Both the position numbers and the translations under genes were made by a program. Positions 54,782-63,220 of a stretch of DNA of 64,000 bases are shown here, piece after piece. Source of the DNA: Thermopolyspora flexuosa (GTDB lineage Bacteria > Actinomycetota > Actinomycetes > Streptosporangiales > Streptosporangiaceae); the NCBI RefSeq assembly GCF_006716785.1, contig NZ_VFPQ01000001.1, forward strand, positions 2,852,001 through 2,916,000, in the 5' to 3' direction. The notes beneath the pieces were generated by a model. That model was not told the DNA's origin. It searched no databases and worked only from the letters and a program-made list of their open reading frames with translations. Position 1 is the stretch's first letter, and each line of letters opens with the position of its first letter.

Positions 54782-55381
54782 TTGTCGGGGGCAAGGGGGT
54801 GCCACATCACCACGTCGGGTTACCACCACGGCAACCTGCGCCGCGCCATCATCGACGCGGCCCTGGAGGCGATCGGCGAGAACGGGCCCACCGGCTGGAG
54901 CCTGCGCGGGCTCGCCCGCCGGGCGGGGGTCTCACACGCGGCCCCCATCCACCACTTCCGCGACAAGACCGGCCTGCTCACCGCGATCGCCGCCGAGGGC
55001 TACGAGCTGTTCGCCGACGCGCTGGAGCGGGCCGCCGACGACTTCCTCGAGGTGGGCGTGGCCTACGTGCGGTTCGCCATCACCCACCGGCCGTACGTGC
55101 TGGTGATGTTCCGGCCCGAGCTGTACCGCGCGGACGACCCGCAGGTGGCCGCGGCGCGCGAGCGTGCGGCGGCCGTGCTCCGCAGCGGTGCCCGCGCCCT
55201 GGCGCCGGACGCCGCGCAGGAGCGCGCGTTCACCCTCGGCGCCTGGTCCGCCGTGCACGGCTTCGCCGAGCTGTGGCTGAACGGCGCCCTCGCGGAGAGC
55301 GTGGAGGGCGAGGCGGAGTCCCTCGCCCGGACCATGCTCCAGGCGATCTTCCTGCGTGGGTCCCGCGACGGCGCGTCCTGA
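54782..55381 (+). CDS. TetR-family repressor
   Basis: 199 residues. Helix-turn-helix YHHGNLRRAIIDAALEAIGENGPTGWSLRGLARRAGVSHAAPIHHFRDKTGLLTAIA, with a TetR_C-type second domain. The TTG at 54782 is the only plausible start in frame ahead of the DNA-binding domain; no ATG or GTG exists there. It probably represses itself and the divergent DoxX gene through O1 and O2. Confidence 0.9.
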   Translation: MSGARGCHITTSGYHHGNLRRAIIDAALEAIGENGPTGWSLRGLARRAGVSHAAPIHHFRDKTGLLTAIAAEGYELFADALERAADDFLEVGVAYVRFAITHRPYVLVMFRPELYRADDPQVAAARERAAAVLRSGARALAPDAAQERAFTLGAWSAVHGFAELWLNGALAESVEGEAESLARTMLQAIFLRGSRDGAS

Positions 55382-55417
55382 CGCCGCCGCGGGACTCTCC
55401 ACCCCCGCGTGTTCCGG

Positions 55418-55846
55418 CTACCACCAGGCGGTGGAGTTGGCCGGACGGCACCGCGACGTCAGATCGGTCACGACGCAGGCGCGGTAGGCGTGACCTTTCT
55501 TCCTCCGGTAACCCGGCGTGTGGCCGAGCGCTCGGGCACTGCGGAGGCTGTCGTGGTCCGGCACCCGGTCCCCGTCCACGTCCACCTCGAAACGGATGTA
55601 GTCCCCCAGCCTGGCGTGACGCAGACGTCCCCACACGTACGTCGCGCCGTTGCACGTGCCGGCACGAAGCTCGACGACGCGGCCGCCGACCGTGGCCTGC
55701 TGCACCGTCCGCACGCCCCTGCACGATCGCTCCGGCTCGTCCACCCAGGACCCGGCCTGCGCGGGCACCGCGGTGAGCGGTACGGCCAGCGCCGCGACCG
55801 TGACGAGACCCGCCAGGAAACCAGAGGTACGACCCTTCGCTGACAT
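55418..55846 (-). CDS. Secreted protein of unknown function, paralogue 1
   Basis: 142 residues with a Sec signal (residues 1 to about 31, ending VPAQAG). The mature part has four Cys, in pairs CRGVRTVQ...CNGATYVWGRLR and CVVTDLTSRC, suggesting two disulfides, and a conserved core VVELRAGTCNGATYVWGR, IRFEVDVDGDRVPD and a C-terminal NSTAWW. No named family recognised. ATG 55846 follows GGGAAAAGGGG. A paralogue lies about 420 bases upstream on the same strand. Confidence 0.75.
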   Translation of the reverse strand: MSAKGRTSGFLAGLVTVAALAVPLTAVPAQAGSWVDEPERSCRGVRTVQQATVGGRVVELRAGTCNGATYVWGRLRHARLGDYIRFEVDVDGDRVPDHDSLRSARALGHTPGYRRKKGHAYRACVVTDLTSRCRPANSTAWW

Positions 55847-56267
55847 CCCCTTTTCCCTTTTTCTTCCGCCTGATCCGCTGTCCGGCGAAATGTCGATAAC
55901 GCCTTCGGCGTCACCATGGGAAGGTGCGCGCCATGCCTTGGAACGCTGCAAACAGGAAGCTTATCGGACAGCGTCGATCGACCGGCCAAGGTGCATGTGA
56001 TGGCGACATCTCACGCGAGCGGCCGCTTTCGGCCGTGGAAGCCAGGGAAAACAAGCAGGAAATCATCACAAGCTATTGATAAATGCGATTATCCCGACAT
56101 ATTCGATGGCTCGGTGGTCGATGGCCGCGCGGCGTCTCCGTGGCGAGCGCGACCGAGGCGACGCGGCGTGCCGCGCGGGCCGTACCCCAGGAGATCGCCG
56201 GCCACCCGCGCGGGTCCCGCGGCGGCGTCGCGCGCTCCGCCGCGGGACCCCGGCCCAGGTGGTCCGG
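55847..56267. other. Region between the two secreted paralogues
   Basis: About 420 bases. The part next to 55846 resembles the leader of the second paralogue (CTTCCCATGGT then an AAAGGGAAAAGGGG ribosome binding site), so gene and control region were duplicated together. An AT-rich stretch near 56050-56110 may be its promoter. No gene seen. Confidence 0.45.
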
Positions 56268-56708
56268 CTACCACCAGGCGGTGGAGTTGTTCGGGGTGCA
56301 GGGCTGCGAGTCGCTGGTGACGAAGCAGGCGCGGAAGGCGCGCCGCGAGCCCGACGCGGTCGGATAGGCCGCCGTGTAGTTGCGGTGCCGGGCGAGGCGG
56401 ACCGAGTGGCCGTCCGGGATCCGGTCCCCGTTGATGTCCACCTCGAACCGGATGCGGTCCGGCAGCCAGGAGACGAAGCCGCGGATACGCCCCCAGCCGT
56501 ACTGCTTGCCGTTGCAGTTGCCGTAGCGGACCTCGACGGTGCGCCCGGAGATCACGGCGCTCCGCGCGGTCTGGTGGTTGGTGCACGTGCCCGGATCGTC
56601 CAGCCACGGGGTGCTGGCCTGCGCGGCCCCCGGGGCGAGCGGTACGGCGAGGGCCGCGACCGTGACGAGACCCGTCAGGAGACCGGCGGCACGCTTCCGT
56701 ACTGACAT
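56268..56708 (-). CDS. Secreted protein of unknown function, paralogue 2
   Basis: 146 residues, Sec signal ending AAQAS. Same architecture as its neighbour: CTNHQTARSAVISGRTVEVRYGNCNGKQYGWGRIRG, IRFEVDINGDRIPDGHSVRLAR, CFVTSDSQPC, NNSTAWW. About half of the aligned residues match. Different enough to be an old duplication, with the Cys, VEVRxGxCNG, WGR and DGDRxPD core kept. A TATAAC box lies near 56810 on the minus strand upstream. Confidence 0.75.
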   Translation of the reverse strand: MSVRKRAAGLLTGLVTVAALAVPLAPGAAQASTPWLDDPGTCTNHQTARSAVISGRTVEVRYGNCNGKQYGWGRIRGFVSWLPDRIRFEVDINGDRIPDGHSVRLARHRNYTAAYPTASGSRRAFRACFVTSDSQPCTPNNSTAWW

Positions 56709-56855
56709 ACCCTTTTCCCCTTTCTCCGGCTCGGCCGATAATCGCCGGTTAATCCCCGGCGCGACCATGGAAAGCGTGCCGCCGAAACGCGGAAGGCCAC
56801 AACCAGAGGGTTATAGAGCGGGAGCGGTTGACCGGCGGATGGTAATCTGCTAGCG

Positions 56856-58493
56856 ATGGTTCGCACATTCATTGATCATGGGGTGGATGAATCGCGAAGG
56901 AAAAGCAGCGAAATTGACCGGAAATTGGTTCAGGTCAGCAATCGTTCGTCTTTAGCTGGCAAGCCCGAAATGTCGGAAGCAGCGGACACGGCGGGGTGGG
57001 CCCTCCGGGTGCCGACCGGCTACCGCGTCGGCGACTGGGAGGTGGTCCGCCCGATCGCGACGGGAAGCTGGGCGAGCGTCTACGAGGGCCGGCGCGTCGG
57101 CGACCGGGACACAAGCGATCTTCCCGGCGACATGCCCGATCGGGCCGCGCTGAAGTTCCTGCCGACCGGCACGCTCAGCCCACGGCAGCTCAACCACCTG
57201 GCCGAGATGGCCTCCCGCGAGCTGCGGGCGCACCGCAGGCTCCGCCACCACCGGCTCATCCGGTTCCACCACACGCTCGTGGTCGACGACCCGGACCACC
57301 CCGAGCTCGACGGCGCGGCCGTCATCGTGATGGAGCGGGCCATCGCCTCGCTCGCCGACCTGCTCGCCCGGGCGGAGGGCGGCCCGGTGCCCGACGCGGC
57401 CCGCTACATCGTCGAGATCTGCGAGGGACTCGCCTACCTGCACGACAACGGCTGGATCCACGGCGACCTGAAGCCGAGCAACGTGCTGGTGATGCCCGAC
57501 GGCTCGGTACGGCTCGCCGACTTCGGCCTCGCCGCCGAGCTCGACGGCACCCACGCGTACCTGCCGCCCGGCGGCTCCTTCGGCTACATGGCCCCCGAGC
57601 GCTGGGAGGAGCCGCTCACCGAGCACGGCACCCGCTTCCGCACCGCCTCCGACATCTGGGCCCTCGGCGTCACCGCGTACCAGCTGCTCAGCGGCCGCAT
57701 GCCGTTCCCGGGCGCCTCGCCGCGGGCCCGCGCGGCCCAGGCCGCACGGTACGCCGCGGGCGACGGCGACCTGCTGTTCCCCGAGTCCGTTCCGCCGGGC
57801 TGGCGGGAGTGGCTCACCGACTGCCTCGCGCCCGATCCCGCGCGCCGCCCCGGCGCCGCCGAGCTGCTCGAGCGCGCGCGGCGGTCGGCGGCCGACCCGG
57901 ACCGCGCCCAGGCCCGGCCCCGGCCGCGCCGCCGCCAGGCGCTCAGCCGGACCCTCGCCCTGGCCCTCGGCGTCGCGCTGCTCTGGCCGATCACGCCCGG
58001 CGCCCCGCGGCCACCCGGTCCCGACCTGCCGCTGCGCGCGGACTCCGACGTCCCCGCCGAGTACCGCGAGGCGATCGTCGCCGCGGCGTACTGCCGGGAC
58101 AAGGTCCCGGAGGTGACCCCCGCGCTGCTCGCCGCGAGCCTGAAGGCGCTGAGCGACTTCGACCCCACGCTCACCGACCCGGCCAAGGACGAGTACGGCA
58201 TCGCCCGATGGACCCCGCGCGTGCTGCGGCACTTCCTGCCCGAGAGGCAGCGGCCGCAGGCGGACAAGCTGGTCTACGACCCGTACGTGTCCATCCACTA
58301 CATGGGCACGTACATCTGCACGCTCGCCCCGCGGGTGCTCCACTTCGCCAAGGACCCGGTGGACCGCCAGATCCTCGCCGCCACGATCTTCCAGTCGAAC
58401 ACCCGCGACATGGTCGCCGCCCGTGGCGTGCCGTCCTACGCGCGGTGGTACGCCGACAAGGTCAGGGAGTACCTCCCGCGGTACACGCCGTAG
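56856..58493 (+). CDS. Transmembrane Ser/Thr kinase with transglycosylase-like outer domain
   Basis: 545 residues. Kinase domain at about 55-345: Gly loop IATGSWASVYEG, Lys in AALKFLP, catalytic HGDLKPSNVLV (the HRD Arg is Gly, so activation-loop Arg contact is lost), DFG in LADFGLA, APE in YMAPERWEE. A basic linker and one membrane helix (TLALALGVALLWPI, near 370) precede an outer domain of about 150 residues that reads like a lysozyme/SLT fold (YREAIVAAAYCRDKVPEVTPALLAASLKALSDFDPTLTDPAKDEYGIARWTPRVLRHFLPE). The catalytic Glu of SLT enzymes is not seen at the usual ESGF position, so it may be a peptidoglycan sensor. ATG 56856; ATG 56970 is an alternative. Confidence 0.85.
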   Translation: MVRTFIDHGVDESRRKSSEIDRKLVQVSNRSSLAGKPEMSEAADTAGWALRVPTGYRVGDWEVVRPIATGSWASVYEGRRVGDRDTSDLPGDMPDRAALKFLPTGTLSPRQLNHLAEMASRELRAHRRLRHHRLIRFHHTLVVDDPDHPELDGAAVIVMERAIASLADLLARAEGGPVPDAARYIVEICEGLAYLHDNGWIHGDLKPSNVLVMPDGSVRLADFGLAAELDGTHAYLPPGGSFGYMAPERWEEPLTEHGTRFRTASDIWALGVTAYQLLSGRMPFPGASPRARAAQAARYAAGDGDLLFPESVPPGWREWLTDCLAPDPARRPGAAELLERARRSAADPDRAQARPRPRRRQALSRTLALALGVALLWPITPGAPRPPGPDLPLRADSDVPAEYREAIVAAAYCRDKVPEVTPALLAASLKALSDFDPTLTDPAKDEYGIARWTPRVLRHFLPERQRPQADKLVYDPYVSIHYMGTYICTLAPRVLHFAKDPVDRQILAATIFQSNTRDMVAARGVPSYARWYADKVREYLPRYTP

Positions 58494-58506
58494 CGCCCGC
58501 TCGTGG

Positions 58507-59250
58507 TCAGCGCCGCCGCGGGAGCCGGGGCAGCAGGTCGAGGTGCTCGGCCCGCACCAGGTCGAACCGGAGCGCCACCGAGACCAGCGCGGCCCGCTGC
58601 CAGTCGGCCCTCCCGCCGCCGCTCGGCTCCTTCACCCGCAGCTTCTCGCGGGCGAGGTAGTCGATGTGGAAGTTGACCGCCGCCCGGCTCAGCCCGGCGC
58701 ACTCCGGATGCCCGGCGAGCCGCTCGAGGATCTGCGGCACCGTGGGGATCACCGGCGACGACGGGTCGCGCAGCCGCGGCTCGCACAGCGCCACGAGGAT
58801 GAGGAAGTACTTCGCGGTCTCGTCGAGCGGGAACGCCGACAGCGTCTCCTGCTCGCCGGGCACCGCGACCGCCGAGGCGTACACGTGCTGCGGGGCGAAC
58901 ACGAGAAACGAGACGGTCGGGTGCGCCGCGGGCAGGATGACCCGGGAGAACTCGTACGGCACGGGCGCGTTCAGCCGCCCCGGCGGGATTTTGATGAACT
59001 CGCCCCCGCCCTCCGGGTTCTCCACGTTGTAGGTGGTGTTCCGGCTCAGATTGCTGATCGTCCAGAAATCGTCCACCGCCCGGATTTTCCCGGCCACCCG
59101 CGGCACCGCCGGATCGTCGATGACGATGTTCGCCCGGGCGTCGATCGCGGTACGGCTGCGCCCGAACAGGATCTCCTCGCCGGGCTTGAGCTCGATCACG
59201 TCGAACTGCAGCCGATCGCCCGCGCAGGGCTGAATCACCACCGTCCGCAT
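58507..59250 (-). CDS. FHA-domain protein with C-terminal helix-turn-helix
   Basis: 247 residues. Residues about 20-100 resemble an FHA phosphothreonine-binding domain: GEEILFGRSRTAIDARANIVIDDPAVPRVAGKIR, WTISNLSRNTTYNV, with GR, S/T and N at the usual places. The C-terminal half has a winged-helix-like stretch, IPTVPQILERLAGHPECAGLSRAAVNFHIDYLAREKLRV. It converges on the Ser/Thr kinase gene with a 13-base gap, and FHA proteins read kinase phosphorylation, so it may be the kinase's target. Confidence 0.75.
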   Translation of the reverse strand: MRTVVIQPCAGDRLQFDVIELKPGEEILFGRSRTAIDARANIVIDDPAVPRVAGKIRAVDDFWTISNLSRNTTYNVENPEGGGEFIKIPPGRLNAPVPYEFSRVILPAAHPTVSFLVFAPQHVYASAVAVPGEQETLSAFPLDETAKYFLILVALCEPRLRDPSSPVIPTVPQILERLAGHPECAGLSRAAVNFHIDYLAREKLRVKEPSGGGRADWQRAALVSVALRFDLVRAEHLDLLPRLPRRR

Positions 59251-59746
59251 CGTGGCCGTCGCCTCCACTCGCGAACCGAAAGAATCCCCGGCGGAGATTA
59301 TCAGGCGAAATCCCGCGCCACGGGAAAACGGCGGGCACCGGCGCTCGATCCTGAAAACGAAATTACGATAATTCGTGATAATCCAGCCGCTTTTCGTCCG
59401 CTTCACGGCCGGGCCGGGATGCGGGCGGACCACCAACATCGCGGCGGCCGTGGTGGGCGGGCGCCCGGTGAGGCACGTCCGCCATCCGCGGCGGGTCCGG
59501 CGAGGCCGACCGGGGTATGCGGCCTCCCGGGCCGGTGCCGCTCACTGCCGCCGAGGTGGTCACGGCCGAGGGGGATCGGCGGCACCGCCCGCCGCGGCGA
59601 TGGGCCACCCCCGCCGCCGTACGCCACCGGGCGGACGTACCGGCTCGCACCCTCACGCGAGCCCGGCGGCACGGCAGGGTGCGCGGCCGGGCCGTACCGG
59701 CCCTCACATGTCCCGATCCGGTCAGGTGAATCTCGCCACAACGGAA
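59251..59746. other. Intergenic region, no gene seen
   Basis: About 500 bases between the FHA gene start and the SPW operator. The 59275-59395 part is AT-richer and is probably the FHA promoter. Open frames in the remainder look non-coding. Confidence 0.35.
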
Positions 59747-59764
59747 ATTGACCGGCCGGTCAAT
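59747..59764. promoter_or_regulatory. Perfect 18-bp palindrome, putative TetR operator
   Basis: ATTGACCGGCCGGTCAAT is perfectly self-complementary and lies 51 bases before the SPW gene. The second gene of that operon encodes a TetR protein, so autoregulation is likely. Confidence 0.8.
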
Positions 59765-59815
59765 CAAGGCGCAAGGTCGAGGCAGGCAGGTCCCCCCGTC
59801 GCCTAGGAGGTCGCT

Positions 59816-60160
59816 ATGCAGGCATCACGAACGTCGGACATCGTCGCGCTCGTCGCCGGGCTCGTGGCGGTGGTCGCCACGTTCATCTGGGCCGCGGGGG
59901 CGGACGCCGCCGCGCAGCCGCTGCTGATCCTCGGCGCGCTGCTGGTGGTGTCGTCGCTGTGGTCGCTGCTCGGCGCGGGCGGCGCCAGCTCCTGGGTCAC
60001 CGCCGCGTTCGGCGCGCTGCTGTTCCTCTCCCCCTGGGCGTTCGGCTTCACCGGCGACATGGCCGCCGCCTGGACGGCGTGGATTACCGGGGGCGTCACC
60101 GTTATCGTCGGGCTGTGGGCAGCCCTGCAGAGCAAGAGCGGCACTCCGGCGCACGTGTGA
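59816..60160 (+). CDS. SPW-repeat membrane protein
   Basis: 114 residues with about four hydrophobic helices. The SPW motif is seen as LLFLSPWAFGF, with a matching first-half pattern IWAAGADAAAQPLLILGA. Found in actinobacteria and related groups; function unknown. ATG follows AGGAGGTCGCT. It overlaps the downstream TetR gene by four bases (GTGA). Confidence 0.85.
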   Translation: MQASRTSDIVALVAGLVAVVATFIWAAGADAAAQPLLILGALLVVSSLWSLLGAGGASSWVTAAFGALLFLSPWAFGFTGDMAAAWTAWITGGVTVIVGLWAALQSKSGTPAHV

Positions 60161-60789
60161 TCCCGTCGTCCGTCTGGTCCCGGGCCCGCAGGCGGCCCGG
60201 GGCCGGCCGCAGGCGCGGCAAGAGCACGGACAACGGTGACGAACGCGACGCCCGCACCCGGATCCTCGACGCCGCCGAGGAACTGTTCGCGGTCGCCGGT
60301 TACGAGGCGACCGCGACCGCCGAGATCGCCAAACGCGCGGGCGTCCCCAAAGGGCTGGTCTTCCACTACTTCCCGCGCAAGATCGACGTGCTCGTCACGC
60401 TGGTGCAGGAGCGCACCGGCGTCGAGGAGCTCGACGATGACGACGTCGCCGCCGAGCCGCCCCACGACCCGGCGGCGATGCTCGCCCGGCTCGCGCGCCG
60501 CGTCCCGCTGCGCGCCTCCCCCGCGATGCGCCGCATCCTGTTCCGCGAGGCCGACACCCACCGCACGGTCCGGGAACGGCTCGGCCACCTCAACCGCGAG
60601 ATCGCGCGCCGCGCCCGGTTCGCGCTCGAGCTCGCGCTGCCCGGGGCGCGCGGCGACGCGGCCCGCCTGGAGGCCGCCGCCGCCACGTTCGCCGTGGTCC
60701 TCCTCTACCAGGAGAACCTCGCCCACCTCACCGGCGAGCGCATCGACCCCGACGTGCTCGCCGACCTCATCACCAAGGCCCTGGGCTGA
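60157..60789 (+). CDS. TetR-family regulator, coupled to the SPW gene
   Basis: 210 residues. The helix-turn-helix is ARTRILDAAEELFAVAGYEATATAEIAKRAGVPKGLVFHYFPRKIDVLVTLV, at about residues 31-80. The N-terminal 30 residues are basic and may not all be translated. GTG 60157 overlaps the SPW stop. The likely operator is the palindrome at 59747. Confidence 0.9.
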   Translation: MIPSSVWSRARRRPGAGRRRGKSTDNGDERDARTRILDAAEELFAVAGYEATATAEIAKRAGVPKGLVFHYFPRKIDVLVTLVQERTGVEELDDDDVAAEPPHDPAAMLARLARRVPLRASPAMRRILFREADTHRTVRERLGHLNREIARRARFALELALPGARGDAARLEAAAATFAVVLLYQENLAHLTGERIDPDVLADLITKALG

Positions 60790-60855
60790 CGTCCGCCGCC
60801 CACGGCGGCACGCCGTACCGCGGCCCGGGCCGGAGAGCCGCCCGACCGCCCGGCG

Positions 60856-61572
60856 TCACGCCCCCGCCCGGCCGGGAAGGCCCGGCGTGGCCGGTGACTC
60901 CGGGCCGCCCGGTGCCGCCGGGCCCGTCGCGGTCAGCCGCTCGACGATCTCCTCGGCGGTCAGGACGAGCGCGAAGCCCTTGCGCAGTACGGCGAGCTCG
61001 TGCTCGTGGCGGGACTCGTCGTCGGTGGCGGTGACGTCGGAGCCGAAGACGACCAGGTACCCGCGCTCGTAGGCCTGCCGGGCGGTCATGCCGCAGCAGT
61101 AGTTGGTGAGCGTGCCGGTCACGATCACGGTGTCCCGGCCGAGGTTGCGCAGGATCGAGTCGAGCGGGGTCTCGTAGAAGGCGCCGTACGAGGGCTTGCG
61201 GATGAGGACCTCGTCGTCCCGGTAGCCCATCTCCTCCCAGACCTCGGCCGGCGCCGGGCGGCGCCAGTCGGTGTCGCCGTGCGGCAGGTAGCGCAGCGCG
61301 TGCGGGCGGTCGAGCCCGAGGTGGGTGTCGTCGAAGATGGTCCAGATCACCGGGACGCCGAGCTCCCGGCAGCGCTCGACGAGCCCGCGCAGCCGCGGGG
61401 CCATGCGGGTGGCGGCCGGCACCCAGAACGGGCTCCACTCGGGCCGGACGAACTCGTCCTGCATGTCGATCACGAGCAGCGCCGAGCGTTCCGCGCGGAC
61501 CTCGAACGTCGCGCGCCCGTGCTCGTAGGCCTCCTTCGCCCGCGCCGTGACCCATTCCTCGGTGTAGATCAT
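60856..61572 (-). CDS. Isochorismatase-family cysteine hydrolase
   Basis: 238 residues. Catalytic triad of the family: Asp in LLVIDMQDEFV, Lys in VLIRKPSYGAF and Cys in VTGTLTNYCCGMTARQAYERGY. The family includes nicotinamidases, ureidoacrylate and N-carbamoylsarcosine amidohydrolases; the substrate here is open. It has a disordered Gly/Pro tail of about 25 residues and is convergent with the TetR gene. Confidence 0.88.
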   Translation of the reverse strand: MIYTEEWVTARAKEAYEHGRATFEVRAERSALLVIDMQDEFVRPEWSPFWVPAATRMAPRLRGLVERCRELGVPVIWTIFDDTHLGLDRPHALRYLPHGDTDWRRPAPAEVWEEMGYRDDEVLIRKPSYGAFYETPLDSILRNLGRDTVIVTGTLTNYCCGMTARQAYERGYLVVFGSDVTATDDESRHEHELAVLRKGFALVLTAEEIVERLTATGPAAPGGPESPATPGLPGRAGA

Positions 61573-61674
61573 GGCCCACCTCGCCGCATCGCTCGTGTGT
61601 TCGATTGAGCACGATAACGCACCGCCCGCCCGTCTGGGTGGCGGCCGCTTCGCCGGGGACGCGGCAGGCCGGGA

Positions 61675-62289
61675 TCAGCGGGAGTAGTGCTCGACGATGA
61701 GCTGCTCGTCGACCGGGACCGCGATCTCCTCGCGCTCGGGGCGGCGCAGCAGGGTGAACCGCAGCTCGCGGAGGTCGACGTCGAGGTAGGGGGCGGGGCG
61801 CTCGTCGGCGTGGATGCCCTCCGCCGCGGCGACGAACGGCTGCCTGCCGCGCGACCGCTCGCGCACGCTCACCGTCTGGCCGGGCTTCACCAGGTAGCCG
61901 GGGTAGCTCACCTTGCGGCCGTCCACGCGGATGTGGCCGTGGGTGACGTACTGCCGGGCCGCGTAGATCGACGGGGCGATGCCGGAGCGCAGCACGAGCG
62001 AGGCGAGCCGGGTCTCGAGCAGGGTGACCAGCTCGGCGCCGGTACGGCCGGGGCGGCGCCTGGCGAGCTCCCAGTAGCGGCGCATCGCCCGCTCGGACAC
62101 GTCGTAGTACCAGCGCAGCTTCTGCTTCTCCAGCAGCCGGGTGCCGTAGTCGCCCATGCCCCGCCGGTTCGTCTTCCGCCCGTGCTCGCCAGGCGGGTAC
62201 GGCCGGGCCTCGAAGTAGCGCACCGCCTTGCGGGTGAGCGGCACGCCGGCCCGCCGGGACAGCCGGACCTTGGGACCTGTGTAGCGCAT
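61675..62289 (-). CDS. rpsD: 30S ribosomal protein S4
   Basis: 204 residues. YTGPKVRLSRRAGVPLTRKAVRYFEARPYPPGEHGRK is the S4 N-terminus without a zinc-binding Cys cluster; the RNA-binding S4 fold follows (LVLRSGIAPSIYAARQYVTHGHIRVDGRKVSYPGYLVKPGQTVSVRERSR) and it ends EQLIVEHYSR. S4 starts 30S assembly. No ribosomal genes are near. In several actinobacteria S4 lies outside the main ribosomal operons, so this could be the only copy or a second one. Two IdeR-like iron boxes lie upstream. Confidence 0.92.
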   Translation of the reverse strand: MRYTGPKVRLSRRAGVPLTRKAVRYFEARPYPPGEHGRKTNRRGMGDYGTRLLEKQKLRWYYDVSERAMRRYWELARRRPGRTGAELVTLLETRLASLVLRSGIAPSIYAARQYVTHGHIRVDGRKVSYPGYLVKPGQTVSVRERSRGRQPFVAAAEGIHADERPAPYLDVDLRELRFTLLRRPEREEIAVPVDEQLIVEHYSR

Positions 62290-62305
62290 GGCGACCTCTT
62301 TGTGG

Positions 62306-62324
62306 TTAGGTAAGTCTTACTTAA
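62306..62324. promoter_or_regulatory. IdeR/DtxR-like iron box 1
   Basis: TTAGGTAAGTCTTACTTAA matches about 15 of 19 positions of the iron-box consensus TTAGGTTAGSCTAACCTAA. It is 17 bases from the rpsD start. Confidence 0.6.
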
Positions 62325-62325
62325 C

Positions 62326-62344
62326 TTAGGTAAGCCTAACCTAC
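62326..62344. promoter_or_regulatory. IdeR/DtxR-like iron box 2
   Basis: TTAGGTAAGCCTAACCTAC matches about 17 of 19 positions of the iron-box consensus. It directly follows box 1, 27 bases before the divergent HugZ/DUF2470 gene, so iron-loaded IdeR would repress one or both genes. Confidence 0.8.
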
Positions 62345-62371
62345 TGCCAGTTATGCCGTGAGGAGAGCCCA

Positions 62372-63193
62372 ATGCGCCAGCCCGTCGTCGCCGGTCCGCC
62401 GACGCCCGAACGCGTCCGCACCCTCGCCGCGCTCGCCGCCCCGACCCACGTCTCGATCACGGGCTCGGCCCTGCCCGCCGGACCGGCGCGCGGCGGCGTG
62501 GACGAGCTCGGCCGCCCGGTCCTGCTCGTCAAGCCCGGCGAGCCGCTCCACCTGCTCGCCCCGGGCGACGAGGCCGTGGTCACCGTCGACCTGAGCTGTG
62601 TGCGCGACCTCGGGGGCGTCGCGCGCCCGCGCGGGCTGCTGAAGGTGCAGGGCTGGGCCCGGGCCGTGCCCGGGGAGGACGCGCGGAAGGCCGCGATCGC
62701 GATCGCCGAGCGCTGCCCGGACGAGGACCTGTTCACCGCGCTGGAGCGGCCCGGTGAGCCGGACGCGCCGCGGCTGCTCCACATCGACGTCGGCTTCGTC
62801 GTCCACCTCACCGCGCAGGAGACCGGCGTCCTCGACGCCGAGGCCTACAACGCGGCCGAGCCCGACCCGTTCCTGCACGACGCCGAGCGCCTGCTCCACC
62901 ACGTCAACAGCGCGCACCGGGACACGCTGGGGCCGGTGGCGGCCCGCCTGCTCGGCCGGCCGGTGGGCGAGGTGTGGCTGTGGGAGCTCGACCGCTACGG
63001 GGTCACCTTCCGGGAGGAGACCGAGGAGACCACGCTGATCCGCGTGCCGTGGCCGTCCCCCGCGGCGAACCGGCACACCCTCGAGCACGCCCTGCACCGC
63101 GTGCTGTGCGGACGGACCCCGGCGGCCGCGGCCACCTACCACGGCGGCGCGCTGCGGCGGCGCCTGGAGCGCCCGGGCGACCGGGAGCGCTGA
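62372..63193 (+). CDS. HugZ-like protein with DUF2470 domain, heme-iron related
   Basis: 273 residues. The N-terminal half looks like the split-barrel (pyridoxamine oxidase-like) fold of HugZ proteins (GRPVLLVKPGEPLHLLAPGDEAVVTVDL). The C-terminal part is DUF2470-like: DAERLLHHVNSAHRDTLGPVAARLLG, then VWLWELDRYGVTFREETEETTLIRVPWPSP. HugZ enzymes degrade heme to release iron. The iron boxes upstream support an iron role. ATG follows GAGGAGAGCCC. Confidence 0.8.
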   Translation: MRQPVVAGPPTPERVRTLAALAAPTHVSITGSALPAGPARGGVDELGRPVLLVKPGEPLHLLAPGDEAVVTVDLSCVRDLGGVARPRGLLKVQGWARAVPGEDARKAAIAIAERCPDEDLFTALERPGEPDAPRLLHIDVGFVVHLTAQETGVLDAEAYNAAEPDPFLHDAERLLHHVNSAHRDTLGPVAARLLGRPVGEVWLWELDRYGVTFREETEETTLIRVPWPSPAANRHTLEHALHRVLCGRTPAAAATYHGGALRRRLERPGDRER

Positions 63194-63220
63194 GGGCGGG
63201 CGCGCCCCGCGCCACCGGGC

